A DNA stretch of 11,050 nt from JAHFOW01 sp046350595 (GTDB lineage: Bacteria > Planctomycetota > Brocadiia > Brocadiales > Brocadiaceae), in contig JAXMAC010000114.1 of assembly GCA_046350595.1 (NCBI GenBank), positions 1 through 11,050 of the forward strand, in the 5' to 3' direction. Every line of letters starts with the position of its first letter. Position 1 is the first letter of the stretch. The notes below the pieces were generated by a model, which saw nothing but the letters and a program-made list of their open reading frames with translations, did not search any database and was not told the DNA's origin. Below are positions 1-6,588 of this stretch, piece by piece. The position numbers and the translations under genes are program-made.

Positions 1-55
1 GATTGGATTGGATTGGATTGGATTGGATTGGATTGGATTGGATTGGATTGGATTG
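1..55. repeat. Pentanucleotide microsatellite (GATTG)x11
   Basis: Eleven perfect tandem copies of GATTG run from the first base to 55. The tract may continue beyond the window, so eleven is a minimum. The unit length is not a multiple of three. No copy carries a substitution, as expected for a recently expanded, slippage-prone tract. Confidence 0.98.
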
Positions 56-112
56 CAAGAACTGTTCCAATATCTTATTTTTCTGGCATAATGTATTTTG
101 ATGCTGTATCAC
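1..112 (-). CDS. 5' end of an unidentified gene with an in-frame pentanucleotide repeat (partial)
   Basis: A leftward reading frame starts at GTG (112-110), preceded at a 6-base spacing by a strong ribosome site, GGAGG (123-119). It stays open to the window edge. The first 19 codons read MIQHQNTLCQKNKILEQFL. The frame then enters the 11-copy CAATC tract (GATTG on the top strand), which is read as repeats of QSNPI. CAATC has no stop in any frame, so gain or loss of one unit would change the downstream frame without stopping inside the tract. No family is recognised: the visible part is polar, with no signal peptide. A CRP-like operator and a possible -10 box lie upstream in the right orientation. 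The top strand is also open from 1 to 162, but it has no start or ribosome site in view. Existence of the gene is an inference from start site, spacing and promoter-like sequence; its product is unknown. Confidence 0.5.
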   Translation of the reverse strand, partial: MIQHQNTLCQKNKILEQFLQSNPIQSNPIQSNPIQSN

Positions 113-173
113 TCTTCGCCTCCAAAAATACTGAGAAAATAATCACGAATTTCACAAACTAACAACGGAAAAT

Positions 174-216
174 TTTATATCACATTTTTTATATTTTGTA
201 TGTGACGCAGATCACA
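174..216 (-). promoter_or_regulatory. CRP/FNR-type operator with possible -10 box, leftward promoter
   Basis: TGTGA-CGCAGA-TCACA (201-216) matches the CRP consensus TGTGA-N6-TCACA exactly, and the symmetry extends one base further on each side (ATGTGA...TCACAT). On the bottom strand, TATAAA (179-174) could be a -10 box. A transcript start about 7 bases downstream, near 167, would put the operator centre close to -41.5, the class II CRP position. No good -35 box is visible, which fits an activator-dependent promoter. The target would be the gene starting at 112. The operator match is seen directly. Its use by a CRP-family protein, and the start point, are inferred. Confidence 0.5.
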
Positions 217-231
217 TTATTAAAAAATAAG

Positions 232-247
232 TTGTAAGTATTTACAA
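232..247. promoter_or_regulatory. Palindrome TTGTAA-GTAT-TTACAA
   Basis: A perfect inverted repeat (TTGTAA, 4-base spacer, TTACAA) lies 15 bases upstream of the CRP-like site. Its size and AT-rich halves suit a dimeric regulator, but no regulator is identified. Confidence 0.35.
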
Positions 248-253
248 AAATTA

Positions 254-270
254 ATTGTTACAAAAACAAT
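254..270. promoter_or_regulatory. Palindrome ATTGTT-ACAAA-AACAAT
   Basis: A 6-base inverted repeat with a 5-base spacer, and the third dyad within 70 bases. It could be another operator site or simply AT-rich symmetry. Flanking bases 271-537 hold no gene, RNA or further clear repeat that I can see. Confidence 0.3.
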
Positions 271-537
271 AATTTTGAAAAATATTTAAAAACCACCGTA
301 CCAGTTCATCAAACTTAAAAGACTACAGGCGTACTGATTATTCGTCATACCTGAGATACCTTGGCTTTTTAGTTTTCAAGTATTTACCATTTATTTTTAT
401 CCATGTCAAGCATTTTATTAATATCTTTGATTCGCCACAGAGGATACCGAGCAATGTCATTAAGTCAAGGATTGTTTTATCTAAACAACCCCCCTCTCCC
501 CCTTTTCCAAAGTGGATTTAGATAGTGTTGTGCTGCT

Positions 538-697
538 TTATGTTTTTCTTAATGAAAGTCTTACCAGATGTCCAAACTCTTCAGACTTGAGGAAAAAAGA
601 AGTGATGGCAAATGCGGCACCGGAAGAGAGCATGGGGACGAAGAGCCGGAACGCCTTAAGGAAAAGACTACCCATCCCATTTAAATCGGAAAAGTTC
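538..697 (-). pseudogene. Detached duplicate of the murJ 3' end
   Basis: Read leftward, this piece encodes the last roughly 50 residues of a MurJ-like protein and stops at TAA (540-538). The frame is unbroken: SDLNGMGSLFLKAFRLFVPM, then a SSGAAFAIT segment, then FFLKSEEFGHLVRLSLRKT. The same tail ends the real murJ at 1441-1603. By eye the two differ at about 19-20 of some 153 aligned positions (about 87% identity), many of them third codon positions, so the copies are not a recent duplication. The fragment has no start codon or membrane core, and homology fades above about 697. It cannot be a working flippase. The notable point is that this copy is in frame while the copy attached to murJ carries indels. 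Confidence 0.85.
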
Positions 698-777
698 AGC
701 CCACTGCAAAAAACGGTGGGGCGCAGAGTTTATTAAAAGGAATAGAAGTAAAGAAAGGGGGTCATATTTCCTAATTT

Positions 778-1008
778 TTACAAACAATTCCATTCATCTG
801 CAGTAATTTCTTTGCCTATTATTTCTTCTACTTCTCGGATCATCATTCGAAACTGGGGAATAGAGTATTCATTATTAGATGGAATTGACAGACGATGTCG
901 CTTATAAACCATAAACTGATGCCTTGTCCCAGAAAATGGGCCGTCAAAACCAAGTATTCGTAACCGACGAATGAAATCCCGGCGTTTACACGGAGTCCAT
1001 CGGCTCAC
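778..1008 (-). CDS. hicA: HicA-family mRNA interferase toxin
   Basis: The 76-residue product fits the small double-stranded-RNA-binding-fold HicA/YcfA toxins, which cleave mRNA when freed from HicB. Visible features are an N-terminal helix (KRRDFIRRLRILGF), then a GPFSGTRHQFMV segment. The His at residue 30 lies in the G-x-x-H position of the family's catalytic histidine. It is followed by a basic strand (YKRHRLSIPSN) and a C-terminal helix ending in EITADEW, typical of the family. The start is GTG (1008-1006), preceded by AGGA in the end of hicB. The GTG overlaps the hicB TGA in a GTGA tetranucleotide, so the pair should be translationally coupled. The toxin frame is intact although its antitoxin frame is broken. 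The assignment rests on pattern and on the neighbouring HicB. Confidence 0.85.
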   Translation of the reverse strand: MSRWTPCKRRDFIRRLRILGFDGPFSGTRHQFMVYKRHRLSIPSNNEYSIPQFRMMIREVEEIIGKEITADEWNCL

Positions 1009-1260
1009 TCGTTATTCCTGTTTAAATCAATTTCTCCAATTATCGGTAAAGAATGTCCCGTTTTAATCCTAAGACAATCCAATCTTCAAGTGTTGAACGT
1101 AACTCATTTTCACACTCTCGTAAAGTATTGCCAAACGCTATAACTCCTTTACATACAGGAATTCTCCCAGCAAATGTACCGTCTTCGAGCTTATCATATA
1201 AGCGGCCAGTGCCATAGCATATTCTACATACTCACTCAGAACATATCGTATTACGGGCAT
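1005..1260 (-). pseudogene. hicB: HicB-family antitoxin, frameshifted twice as sequenced
   Basis: Three leftward frames together give a full short HicB of about 84-85 residues. It begins MPVIRYVLSEYVEYAMALAA (ATG at 1260-1258, after AGGGG). It continues YDKLEDGTFAGRIPVCKGVI, AFGNTLRECENELRSTLEDW and IVLGLK, and ends GHSLPIIGEIDLNRNNE with TGA at 1007-1005. This is the HicB half-RNase-H fold with the usual DGTF..RIP..KGV and LRSTLEDW motifs. No separate DNA-binding tail is visible. The first shift is at about 1194-1200 (an extra AT, or one lost base). The second is at the CCC run near 1057-1059 (one lost base). As written the antitoxin could not be made whole. Either these are sequencing errors or the module is decaying. 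Confidence 0.82.
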
Positions 1261-1440
1261 ATATACCCCTACTTAATCAGGTTACCAACAATATTAAAGG
1301 ATTAAATCTAAGAAAGTCAGTTTATCGTGTTATTTTAGGCTTTTTGAATATACAAGTCAACATGTTTAGTTCTTTATCGCATTTGGAGTTGGTAATAAGA
1401 AAGGAACATTGAATTGCATTCATTAGAAGAATGAACAGTT

Positions 1441-3059
1441 TTATGTCTTTCTTAAGGAAAGTCTTATCAGATGTCCAAACTCTTCCGACTTGAGGAAAAA
1501 GACGGGATGGCAAATGCAACACCGGAAGAGAGCATGGGGAACAAAGAGCCGGATTGTTTTAAAGAAAAGGCTTCCCGTCCCATTTAAATCGGGAAACATT
1601 TTGAGAACAAACCAGCAGGTAAATGCCATCGCCAGAGAGGCAATGCCCGTTTTTTGCAACGACACAAAACCTCGCTTCCAATTTTTATGCGGAGTCTTTT
1701 TTGTAAAATGACGGTGAGAATGGTGATTTGTACCATGGCGCAAATAGCGGTGGAGAGTGCCAGACCTCCTTCCTGCAATACCCAGATAAGGGAAAGGTTT
1801 AAAAAGAGATTTAATCCTACACACATTGCACCGATCTTTACCGGGGTAACGGTATCCCTGAGTGAATAAAATGCACGGATCAATACATGCAGGCCGCAGT
1901 ACGCCCATATACCCATGGCATAAAAGAGGATCACCCGCGACGTCCTGGCCGCAGACTCTGCGTTAAACTGGTTTCTTCGGTAGAGCAGGTCAACGATGGG
2001 TTCCCGTAACATGATAATCGCTAATGATGCGGGAATGCCGATTAAGAGGATAAATTTTAACGCCTTATTGAAGGTGGTTGAAAAATTCGACCAGTCCTCT
2101 TTTACTGCATGGGAAGAAAAGAGGGGAAATACCGCGGTGGCCATGGCGATACCGAAAACACCCAGCGGAAATTGGATGAGCCGGTCGCTGTAATACAACA
2201 CGGAGGCAGCGCCGGTCCTGAGTGGATAATGGATGGACATGCCGGCAAGAGTAAAACAACCTGTTCCGCCCTGGGGGGCAGAAAATCCGACGGCAATCAG
2301 GCTGTCGAGCAGGACGTTGATCTGGACGATGGCCAGTCCGAAAACGATCGGTCCCATACGGGTCAATACCAATTTCAAGCCCGGATGGGAAAATTGCGGC
2401 ACAGGGCGATAATACAATTCTTTTCTCCTGAGGGTAGGAATGTGGATAATGACCTGAACAAGACCGGAAATAAAGGTAGAGATAGCAACGGCATAGATCA
2501 TCGTTTCCAGGGTTTTCCCCGTATACGGTGATATAATGGCGCCCAGTATCCAGCAAACATTCATGACCACCGGGGCAAAGGCCGGCATAAAAAAGTGGTG
2601 GAGTGTATTGAGCACCGCTCCCATAAAGGCCACGAGGCAGATAAAGAAGACGTAGGGGAACATGATTATGGATAGCTTAAAGATAAGCTGCCATTTCTCC
2701 TGTACCTGGAATATCCTGGGAATGGCAATAAAAGAACCCTCGCCTAATAAGACAATCCCCCCAAGGATAAGGATGAGCGTTGTGGCCACGATATTAACAA
2801 AGACCATAGCCTCTGCCCTGCCACGCTTTTCGATTTGTTCTGTAAAGACAGGGATAAAGGCGGCGCTGAGGGCACCTTCTCCAAAGAGACGGCGAAAGAG
2901 GTTGGGTATCTTAAAAGCGACCGTAAAGGCGTCCCACACCATGCTTGTCCCGAAAATGCTGGCGCAAATCATATCGCGTGCGAGACCCATGACACGGCTG
3001 AGAAAGGTGCAGACGCTGATGAGCCTGACAGAGCGGAATAAACTATGCGATTCTGACAT
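1441..3059 (-). CDS. murJ: MurJ (MviN) lipid II flippase, frame broken three times near the 3' end
   Basis: MurJ is the multi-pass inner-membrane protein that flips lipid II for peptidoglycan assembly. The first 457 or so residues are uninterrupted. They carry the family N-terminus: LSRVMGLARD, then WDAFTVAFKIPNLFRRLFGE and GALSAAFIPVF, followed by many hydrophobic helices. The main frame runs on out of frame to a false stop at 1584. Restored, the protein would be about 539 residues, normal for the family. The correct tail is FVSLQKTGIASLAMAFTCWF, later PMLSSGVAFAIP, ending FFLKSEEFGHLIRLSLRKT at 1441. Indels are a lost base in the T run 1682-1686, a gained base near 1539-1542 and a lost base near 1495-1500. 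The last two are located by comparison with the intact duplicate at 538-697. The start ATG (3059) has no clear ribosome site. It is monocistronic in this view. Confidence 0.93.
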
Positions 3060-3067
3060 ATTTTATA

Positions 3068-3217
3068 GTATTACCGTATAAAATCTTCTTTTTTATGCAG
3101 GCTTTTCACAACCCCATTCTCCCCTTTTTCTAAGGGGGGATTTGGTTGCGGCTTGACTGCGTTAAAGTATTACTCTGTAAAAACTTCTTTTTTGTAAGTT
3201 TTTCACAATCCCATTTA
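3068..3217. repeat. Direct repeat, two units of about 50 bases with a 99-base period
   Basis: The units at 3068-3118 and 3167-3217 share GTATTAC, TAAAA, CTTCTTTTTT, TTTTCACAA and CCCATT in the same order, with scattered differences. The first unit ends 9 bases from the murJ start codon and so lies in its leader or promoter. Between them is a CCCCTT-TTTCT-AAGGGG hairpin (3121-3137), followed by TTGGTTGCGGCTTGACTGCG, which recurs with small changes at about 3367 and 9637. Confidence 0.8.
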
Positions 3218-3233
3218 CTTCTTATCAGGAGGT

Positions 3234-3390
3234 AAAGTTTGTTTATGAGGGGAAAGATTGCTTCGCTCCGCTCGCAATGACAACGTGCCGTGTGCCATCA
3301 AAGTGCATAGTAATTGTCATTGCGAGGGTCTTTTTCCGAAGCAATCTCCCCGCCTTCACAAGAGAATTGGTTGCGGCTTAGCTGCGCAAG
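3234..3390. repeat. Dispersed intergenic repeat with GTCATTGCGAG hairpin, copy 1
   Basis: Inverted arms AGATTGCTTCGCTCCGCTCG-CAATGAC (3255-3281) and GTCATTGCGAGGGTC...GAAGCAATCT (3316-3347) can fold together. The flanks (GTAAAGTTTGTTTATGAGG on the left, CACAAGAGAATTGGTTGCGG on the right) recur around the copy at 9468-9660, so the mobile or amplified unit is longer than the hairpin. Open frames through it are repeat-derived and are not genes. Confidence 0.9.
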
Positions 3391-3402
3391 GTATAGGAAA
3401 TT

Positions 3403-3481
3403 CAACAGGCGCCAACTCCTGTTGGCGACTGGGCAATATACACGCCGTTTTAAATTGCCAATCGCCGTCAGGAGAGACGGC
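3403..3481. repeat. Cluster of short palindromes
   Basis: CAACAGG (3403-3409) pairs with CCTGTTG (3418-3424), and the overlapping CGCCAA pairs with TTGGCG, so the two hairpins exclude each other. GCCGTC-AGGAGA-GACGGC (3464-3481) is a perfect hairpin followed by TACTACCAC, the tail shared with the hairpins at 5053-5290. GGCAAT/ATTGCC is a further inverted pair in between. Confidence 0.7.
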
Positions 3482-3562
3482 TACTACCACAGGACAATTA
3501 AACTTCAATCACCGTAGACATAATTTATAACTTAAACCCGTGGAGTTTCTTATATTTTAAAT

Positions 3563-4846
3563 TTATATCACCGTATTCGACGGTATCGCGCTGCCCTTGG
3601 TTACAATAACAATATTATCACGGATTATGTAATTGTCTGCGTCGAAATGCTCCAGTTTTTTCACGTTTTCTATGACTACATTCTCTCCGATATGCACGTT
3701 CTTATCAACGATTGCCCGTATGATACGTGAATTATTGCCAATTCCCATATCGGGTATCTTTTTAAACCGGTTTGTCCGTATATTGGCCTCCGATTCGTAG
3801 TAATCCGCCCCCATAATGATGGAATCCCGAATCACGGTATTTTTGCCAACAACACTCCTGCTTCCCAGGACGGCATTGTGTATCTCTGCATTATCGATGT
3901 GGCAACCATCGGAGATGATCGATTGGGTTATCGTGCAGGAATTAATACTAGAGCCTGGTAAAAAAAGCGGGTTGGTATAGATGGGTGCCTTTTCATCGAA
4001 TAAATCAAAACTGGGGGTGGGTGAGACCAGTTTCAGATTTGCCTCATAAAACGATTTTATGGTTCCAATATCCTCCCAGTAGCCGTCAAAGAAATAGCTA
4101 AATACCCGTCTGTTTTTGATCATATAGGGGATGATATCTTTACCAAAGTCTGATTTGTCCGATTCTTTGAGCACATCGTTCAGCACATCCATATTAAAGA
4201 CATAGATACCCATGGAGGCCAGGAGCGTCCGGCCTTTTGCCCGTATGCCTCGTCTTTCAAAGGCAGATGGCGGAAGTGAAAGGGCATCGATAAGTTTTTC
4301 GTCTTTGGGTTTTTCAAAAAAATCAATAATACGACCCTGCTCATCTACCTTTAAAATGCCGAAACCGTAAGCGTCTTTTCTTTCCACGGGAATTACCGAG
4401 ACGGTCACCTCTGCACCCATCCTGATATGTTCTTTAATGAGTTCCTGATAGTTCATCCGGTAAAGTTGATCGCCGGAAAGAATCAAGGCGAAATCAGTGT
4501 TGGGTTGGTTAAAGAAGCGGAGGTTTTGCCGAACGGCATCGGCGGTACCCTGATACCAGTTCGTACTTTCCATAGTCTGCGTTGCCGCCAGTATCTCTAT
4601 AAAACCCCGTGAAAAATTATCAAATTTATACGCCCTCGTTATATGCCGGTGAAGAGACGCCGAGTTGAACTGCGTCAGGACATAAATTTTGTTGAGATTC
4701 GAATTCAGACAATTACTGATGGGGATGTCAATGAGCCTGTATTTACCCGCGAGCGGAACTGCCGGTTTTGATCTTTCTTTTGTCAGGGGGTAGAGCCGTG
4801 TACCGCGCCCCCCTCCCAGAATTACAGAGATTACATTATCATTCAT
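3563..4846 (-). CDS. glgC: Glucose-1-phosphate adenylyltransferase (ADP-glucose pyrophosphorylase)
   Basis: The enzyme makes ADP-glucose from ATP and glucose 1-phosphate, the committed step of glycogen synthesis, in the cytoplasm. The 427 residues are full length for the family. Visible motifs are the nucleotide-binding GGGRGTRLYPLTKERSKPAV (11-30), WYQGTADAVRQN (97-108) and LSGDQLYR (123-130), whose Asp126 is in the metal-binding position. FFEKPK (176-181) carries the sugar-phosphate-binding Lys, and DGYWEDIGT (254-262) follows. From about residue 295 comes a left-handed beta-helix with hexapeptide-like repeats (SIISDGCHI, GSRSVVGKNTVI, VDKNVHIGENVVIENV), the allosteric C-terminal domain. 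The overall form resembles the cyanobacterial/plant type. The start is ATG at 4846, with AGG five bases upstream. No other glycogen gene is adjacent, and repeats flank it on both sides. Confidence 0.97.
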   Translation of the reverse strand: MNDNVISVILGGGRGTRLYPLTKERSKPAVPLAGKYRLIDIPISNCLNSNLNKIYVLTQFNSASLHRHITRAYKFDNFSRGFIEILAATQTMESTNWYQGTADAVRQNLRFFNQPNTDFALILSGDQLYRMNYQELIKEHIRMGAEVTVSVIPVERKDAYGFGILKVDEQGRIIDFFEKPKDEKLIDALSLPPSAFERRGIRAKGRTLLASMGIYVFNMDVLNDVLKESDKSDFGKDIIPYMIKNRRVFSYFFDGYWEDIGTIKSFYEANLKLVSPTPSFDLFDEKAPIYTNPLFLPGSSINSCTITQSIISDGCHIDNAEIHNAVLGSRSVVGKNTVIRDSIIMGADYYESEANIRTNRFKKIPDMGIGNNSRIIRAIVDKNVHIGENVVIENVKKLEHFDADNYIIRDNIVIVTKGSAIPSNTVI

Positions 4847-4908
4847 GTTTACCTATTTCCAAGTTGAAGTTATAGCAAGGTAAAGTTCACGACCAGGAGA
4901 TTTAACCT

Positions 4909-5290
4909 TGATGTTAAGGAATTTCAAACTTTCTGCTATTGCCTTACACACCCCCCCAACCCCATAAGCGTTAACTTATCTTTGTTATTTATTTGCCGGG
5001 GCGGGACAGAGCTATTACTTTTTAAATTAGGCCTTCAGCGACTTTTATAACAGTAGTGGCAAGCGCGCCTTGCCACTACATAGGTGATTTGAAATTCCTA
5101 TACGTTAAATTAGGCCTTACGGTGACTTTCAATAGTGTAGTGGCAATTCATGAATTGCCACTACAAACAAACCAAAACTCTGACAGGGTTTGAAACCCTG
5201 TCAGAGTTAACCCGGTTTGAAATTCCTTAACATTAAATCAGGCCTTCGGCAACTTTTTATCTGTAAAGCGACGAGGCTCGTCGCTCTACA
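4909..5290. repeat. Array of hairpin cassettes separated by a conserved spacer
   Basis: A spacer of about 30 bases, TTAAAT(T/C)AGGCCTT..G..ACTTT, occurs at 5025-5048, 5105-5129 and 5232-5257. Between copies sit different perfect hairpins. These are arms GTAGTGGCAAG/CTTGCCACTAC (5053-5079), a 28-base uninterrupted palindrome GTAGTGGCAATTCA plus its complement (5137-5164), and a 33-base hairpin with 16-base arms starting AACTCTGACAGGG (5176-5208). The last is AGCGACGAG-G-CTCGTCGCT (5267-5285) inside TGTA...TACA (5262-5290). TTTGAAATTCCT(T/A) precedes each spacer at 5088 and 5215, and its reverse complement, ATGTTAAGGAATTTCAAAC, is at 4911-4929. The stretch holds no gene. Just downstream is a CCTCTC-AA-GAGAGG hairpin (5332-5345). 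Confidence 0.9.
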
Positions 5291-5335
5291 ACCCCCTTAT
5301 ACATTAAGTTAACGCCTATGCCCCCCAACCCCCTC

Positions 5336-5584
5336 TCAAGAGAGGATTAGGGGTAGGTTTAATCTTATTATAAAAAGTAGCCAAAGGCATAATTTATGGT
5401 TTTGCGCGGAAAAGTCAAAAATCTCATTCTCCGTCTCTTTGTCTTTTTTTGTATTGAATAGTTTAACACAAAATCTTTCATATTCAAGGAGAGTAATAAA
5501 ATTTGTTTTGTCTTTTCGTCTTGCAATTAATAATCCATTTTGATAGTATTCCTTAACATATTTTAGTGAATATACTTGAAACAA
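5336..5584 (-). CDS. Doubtful small hypothetical protein
   Basis: An 82-residue leftward frame starts with TTG (5584) and has no visible ribosome site. The first 60 residues (YVKEYYQNGLLIARRKDKTN and EYERFCVKLFNTKKDKETEN) look like ordinary charged protein. The last 20 are hydrophobic and run into the repeat hairpin at 5332-5345, which supplies the stop. It may be a gene remnant whose true end was replaced by repeat DNA, or a chance frame. I do not recognise a family. Confidence 0.25.
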   Translation of the reverse strand: MFQVYSLKYVKEYYQNGLLIARRKDKTNFITLLEYERFCVKLFNTKKDKETENEIFDFSAQNHKLCLWLLFIIRLNLPLILS

Positions 5585-5648
5585 TTATTGTATAAAAAAA
5601 GAGGGGTACTGGCATCCTGAAAGTTTTCCGGATGCAACTCATACAAAC

Positions 5649-6503
5649 TTGTGGTTCATATTCTTCCTTGCTGGTCTGGCTATAGGCAGCTTTTTAAACG
5701 TCTGTATATACCGAATCCCAAAGAAAAAATCTCTGGTATCGCCTCGCTCCTTTTGTCCTCAATGCAGTACGCCTATCACCTGGTACGATAATATCCCGCT
5801 CTTGAGCTATATCCTGTTATGGGGACGTTGCAGGGTTTGCAAGGCAAAGATTTCCTCCCGATACCTGATGGTAGAGTTATTAACAGGATATGTATTTGCA
5901 CACGTGTGTTACGTTTTTTTACAAAACAGACAGGAATCACTGTGCGTCTCCATCGGCTACCTTGTTCTTTGTTGTGCTTTAATCATTGCGACCTTTGTCG
6001 ATCTTGAACTCTTTATCATTCCCAATGAAGTTATCATTGCGGGTATTCCCCTGGCGCTTATCTTCAGCGTGGTGTGTCCTGAACTCCATAATGCCCACCA
6101 TACCCTGAGGAGTTTTTCACTCCTTGATATTTTCCGGCTCAATTCCTTAACAGCCTCGCTTATCGGAGTGTTTGTTGGCGGCGGTCTGATATTCCTCTGT
6201 GGTGTTCTGGGAAAACTACTCCTGAAAAGGGATGCCATGGGATTTGGCGATGTGAAACTCATGGGTATGGTTGGGGGATTTGTGGGCTGGAAACTGGCCG
6301 TGGCTATTTTCTTTGTTGCGCCGTTTTTCGGACTCTTCATGGCCATTCCTGTATTAATATTCAAGAAAAGTCATACGATTCCGTATGGGCCGTTTTTGTC
6401 TTTGGCAACACTGGTATGTATTTTAACGCAAGATTACTTTCTCAGGCTAATAAATTCGTATATACAATTTTTTGCTTTTTTGATTAAAGGATTTCCTTGT
6501 TAA
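5649..6503 (+). CDS. pilD: Prepilin peptidase / N-methyltransferase (type IV leader peptidase, A24)
   Basis: This inner-membrane aspartic protease cleaves the leader of type IV pilin-like and type II secretion pseudopilin precursors, and its N-terminal domain methylates the new terminus. Its 284 residues are normal for the full two-domain type. It begins with a hydrophobic segment containing GLAIGSFLNVCIYRIP. The zinc-binding pair CPQC (36-39) and CRVC (61-64) brackets ITWYDNIPLLSY. The catalytic aspartates are D118 (FVDLE) and D201 (GFGDVKLMG), the latter in the conserved GxGDxK loop. Several more hydrophobic helices follow. The start chosen is TTG (5649), because the only near upstream ATG (5632) is out of frame. 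No clear ribosome site is visible. No pilus or secretion genes adjoin it, so it probably serves distant loci. Confidence 0.95.
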   Translation: MWFIFFLAGLAIGSFLNVCIYRIPKKKSLVSPRSFCPQCSTPITWYDNIPLLSYILLWGRCRVCKAKISSRYLMVELLTGYVFAHVCYVFLQNRQESLCVSIGYLVLCCALIIATFVDLELFIIPNEVIIAGIPLALIFSVVCPELHNAHHTLRSFSLLDIFRLNSLTASLIGVFVGGGLIFLCGVLGKLLLKRDAMGFGDVKLMGMVGGFVGWKLAVAIFFVAPFFGLFMAIPVLIFKKSHTIPYGPFLSLATLVCILTQDYFLRLINSYIQFFAFLIKGFPC

Positions 6504-6588
6504 AGGAATAAATCTTCAAGAGTAAACTTCAAATCGTAATTTATGGGTAAAATCTTTATACATTTGAATTGGGGAGGATGGATGAACC

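Noticed and set aside
1..162. Top-strand open frame through the GATTG tract ending at TAA 160-162
   Set aside because: It has no start or ribosome site in view, and the bottom strand has a much better supported start over the same DNA. It cannot be excluded as the 3' end of a gene entering from the left.
512..736. 74-residue top-strand frame
   Set aside because: It is the antisense shadow of the murJ-tail duplicate; the bottom-strand reading matches the real murJ C-terminus.
1441..1908. 155-residue bottom-strand frame as a separate gene
   Set aside because: Its second half is the true murJ C-terminus reached by frameshift and its first half is out-of-frame murJ, so it is not an independent gene.
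3258..3530. 90- and 67-residue top-strand frames
   Set aside because: They run through the dispersed GTCATTGCGAG repeat and short hairpins, with no ribosome site or protein-like pattern.
5026..5290. Hairpin array considered as a CRISPR or an integron attachment array
   Set aside because: The spacers are conserved and the hairpins vary, which is opposite to CRISPR. No cas or integrase gene is visible, and the hairpins are perfect rather than attC-like with bulges.
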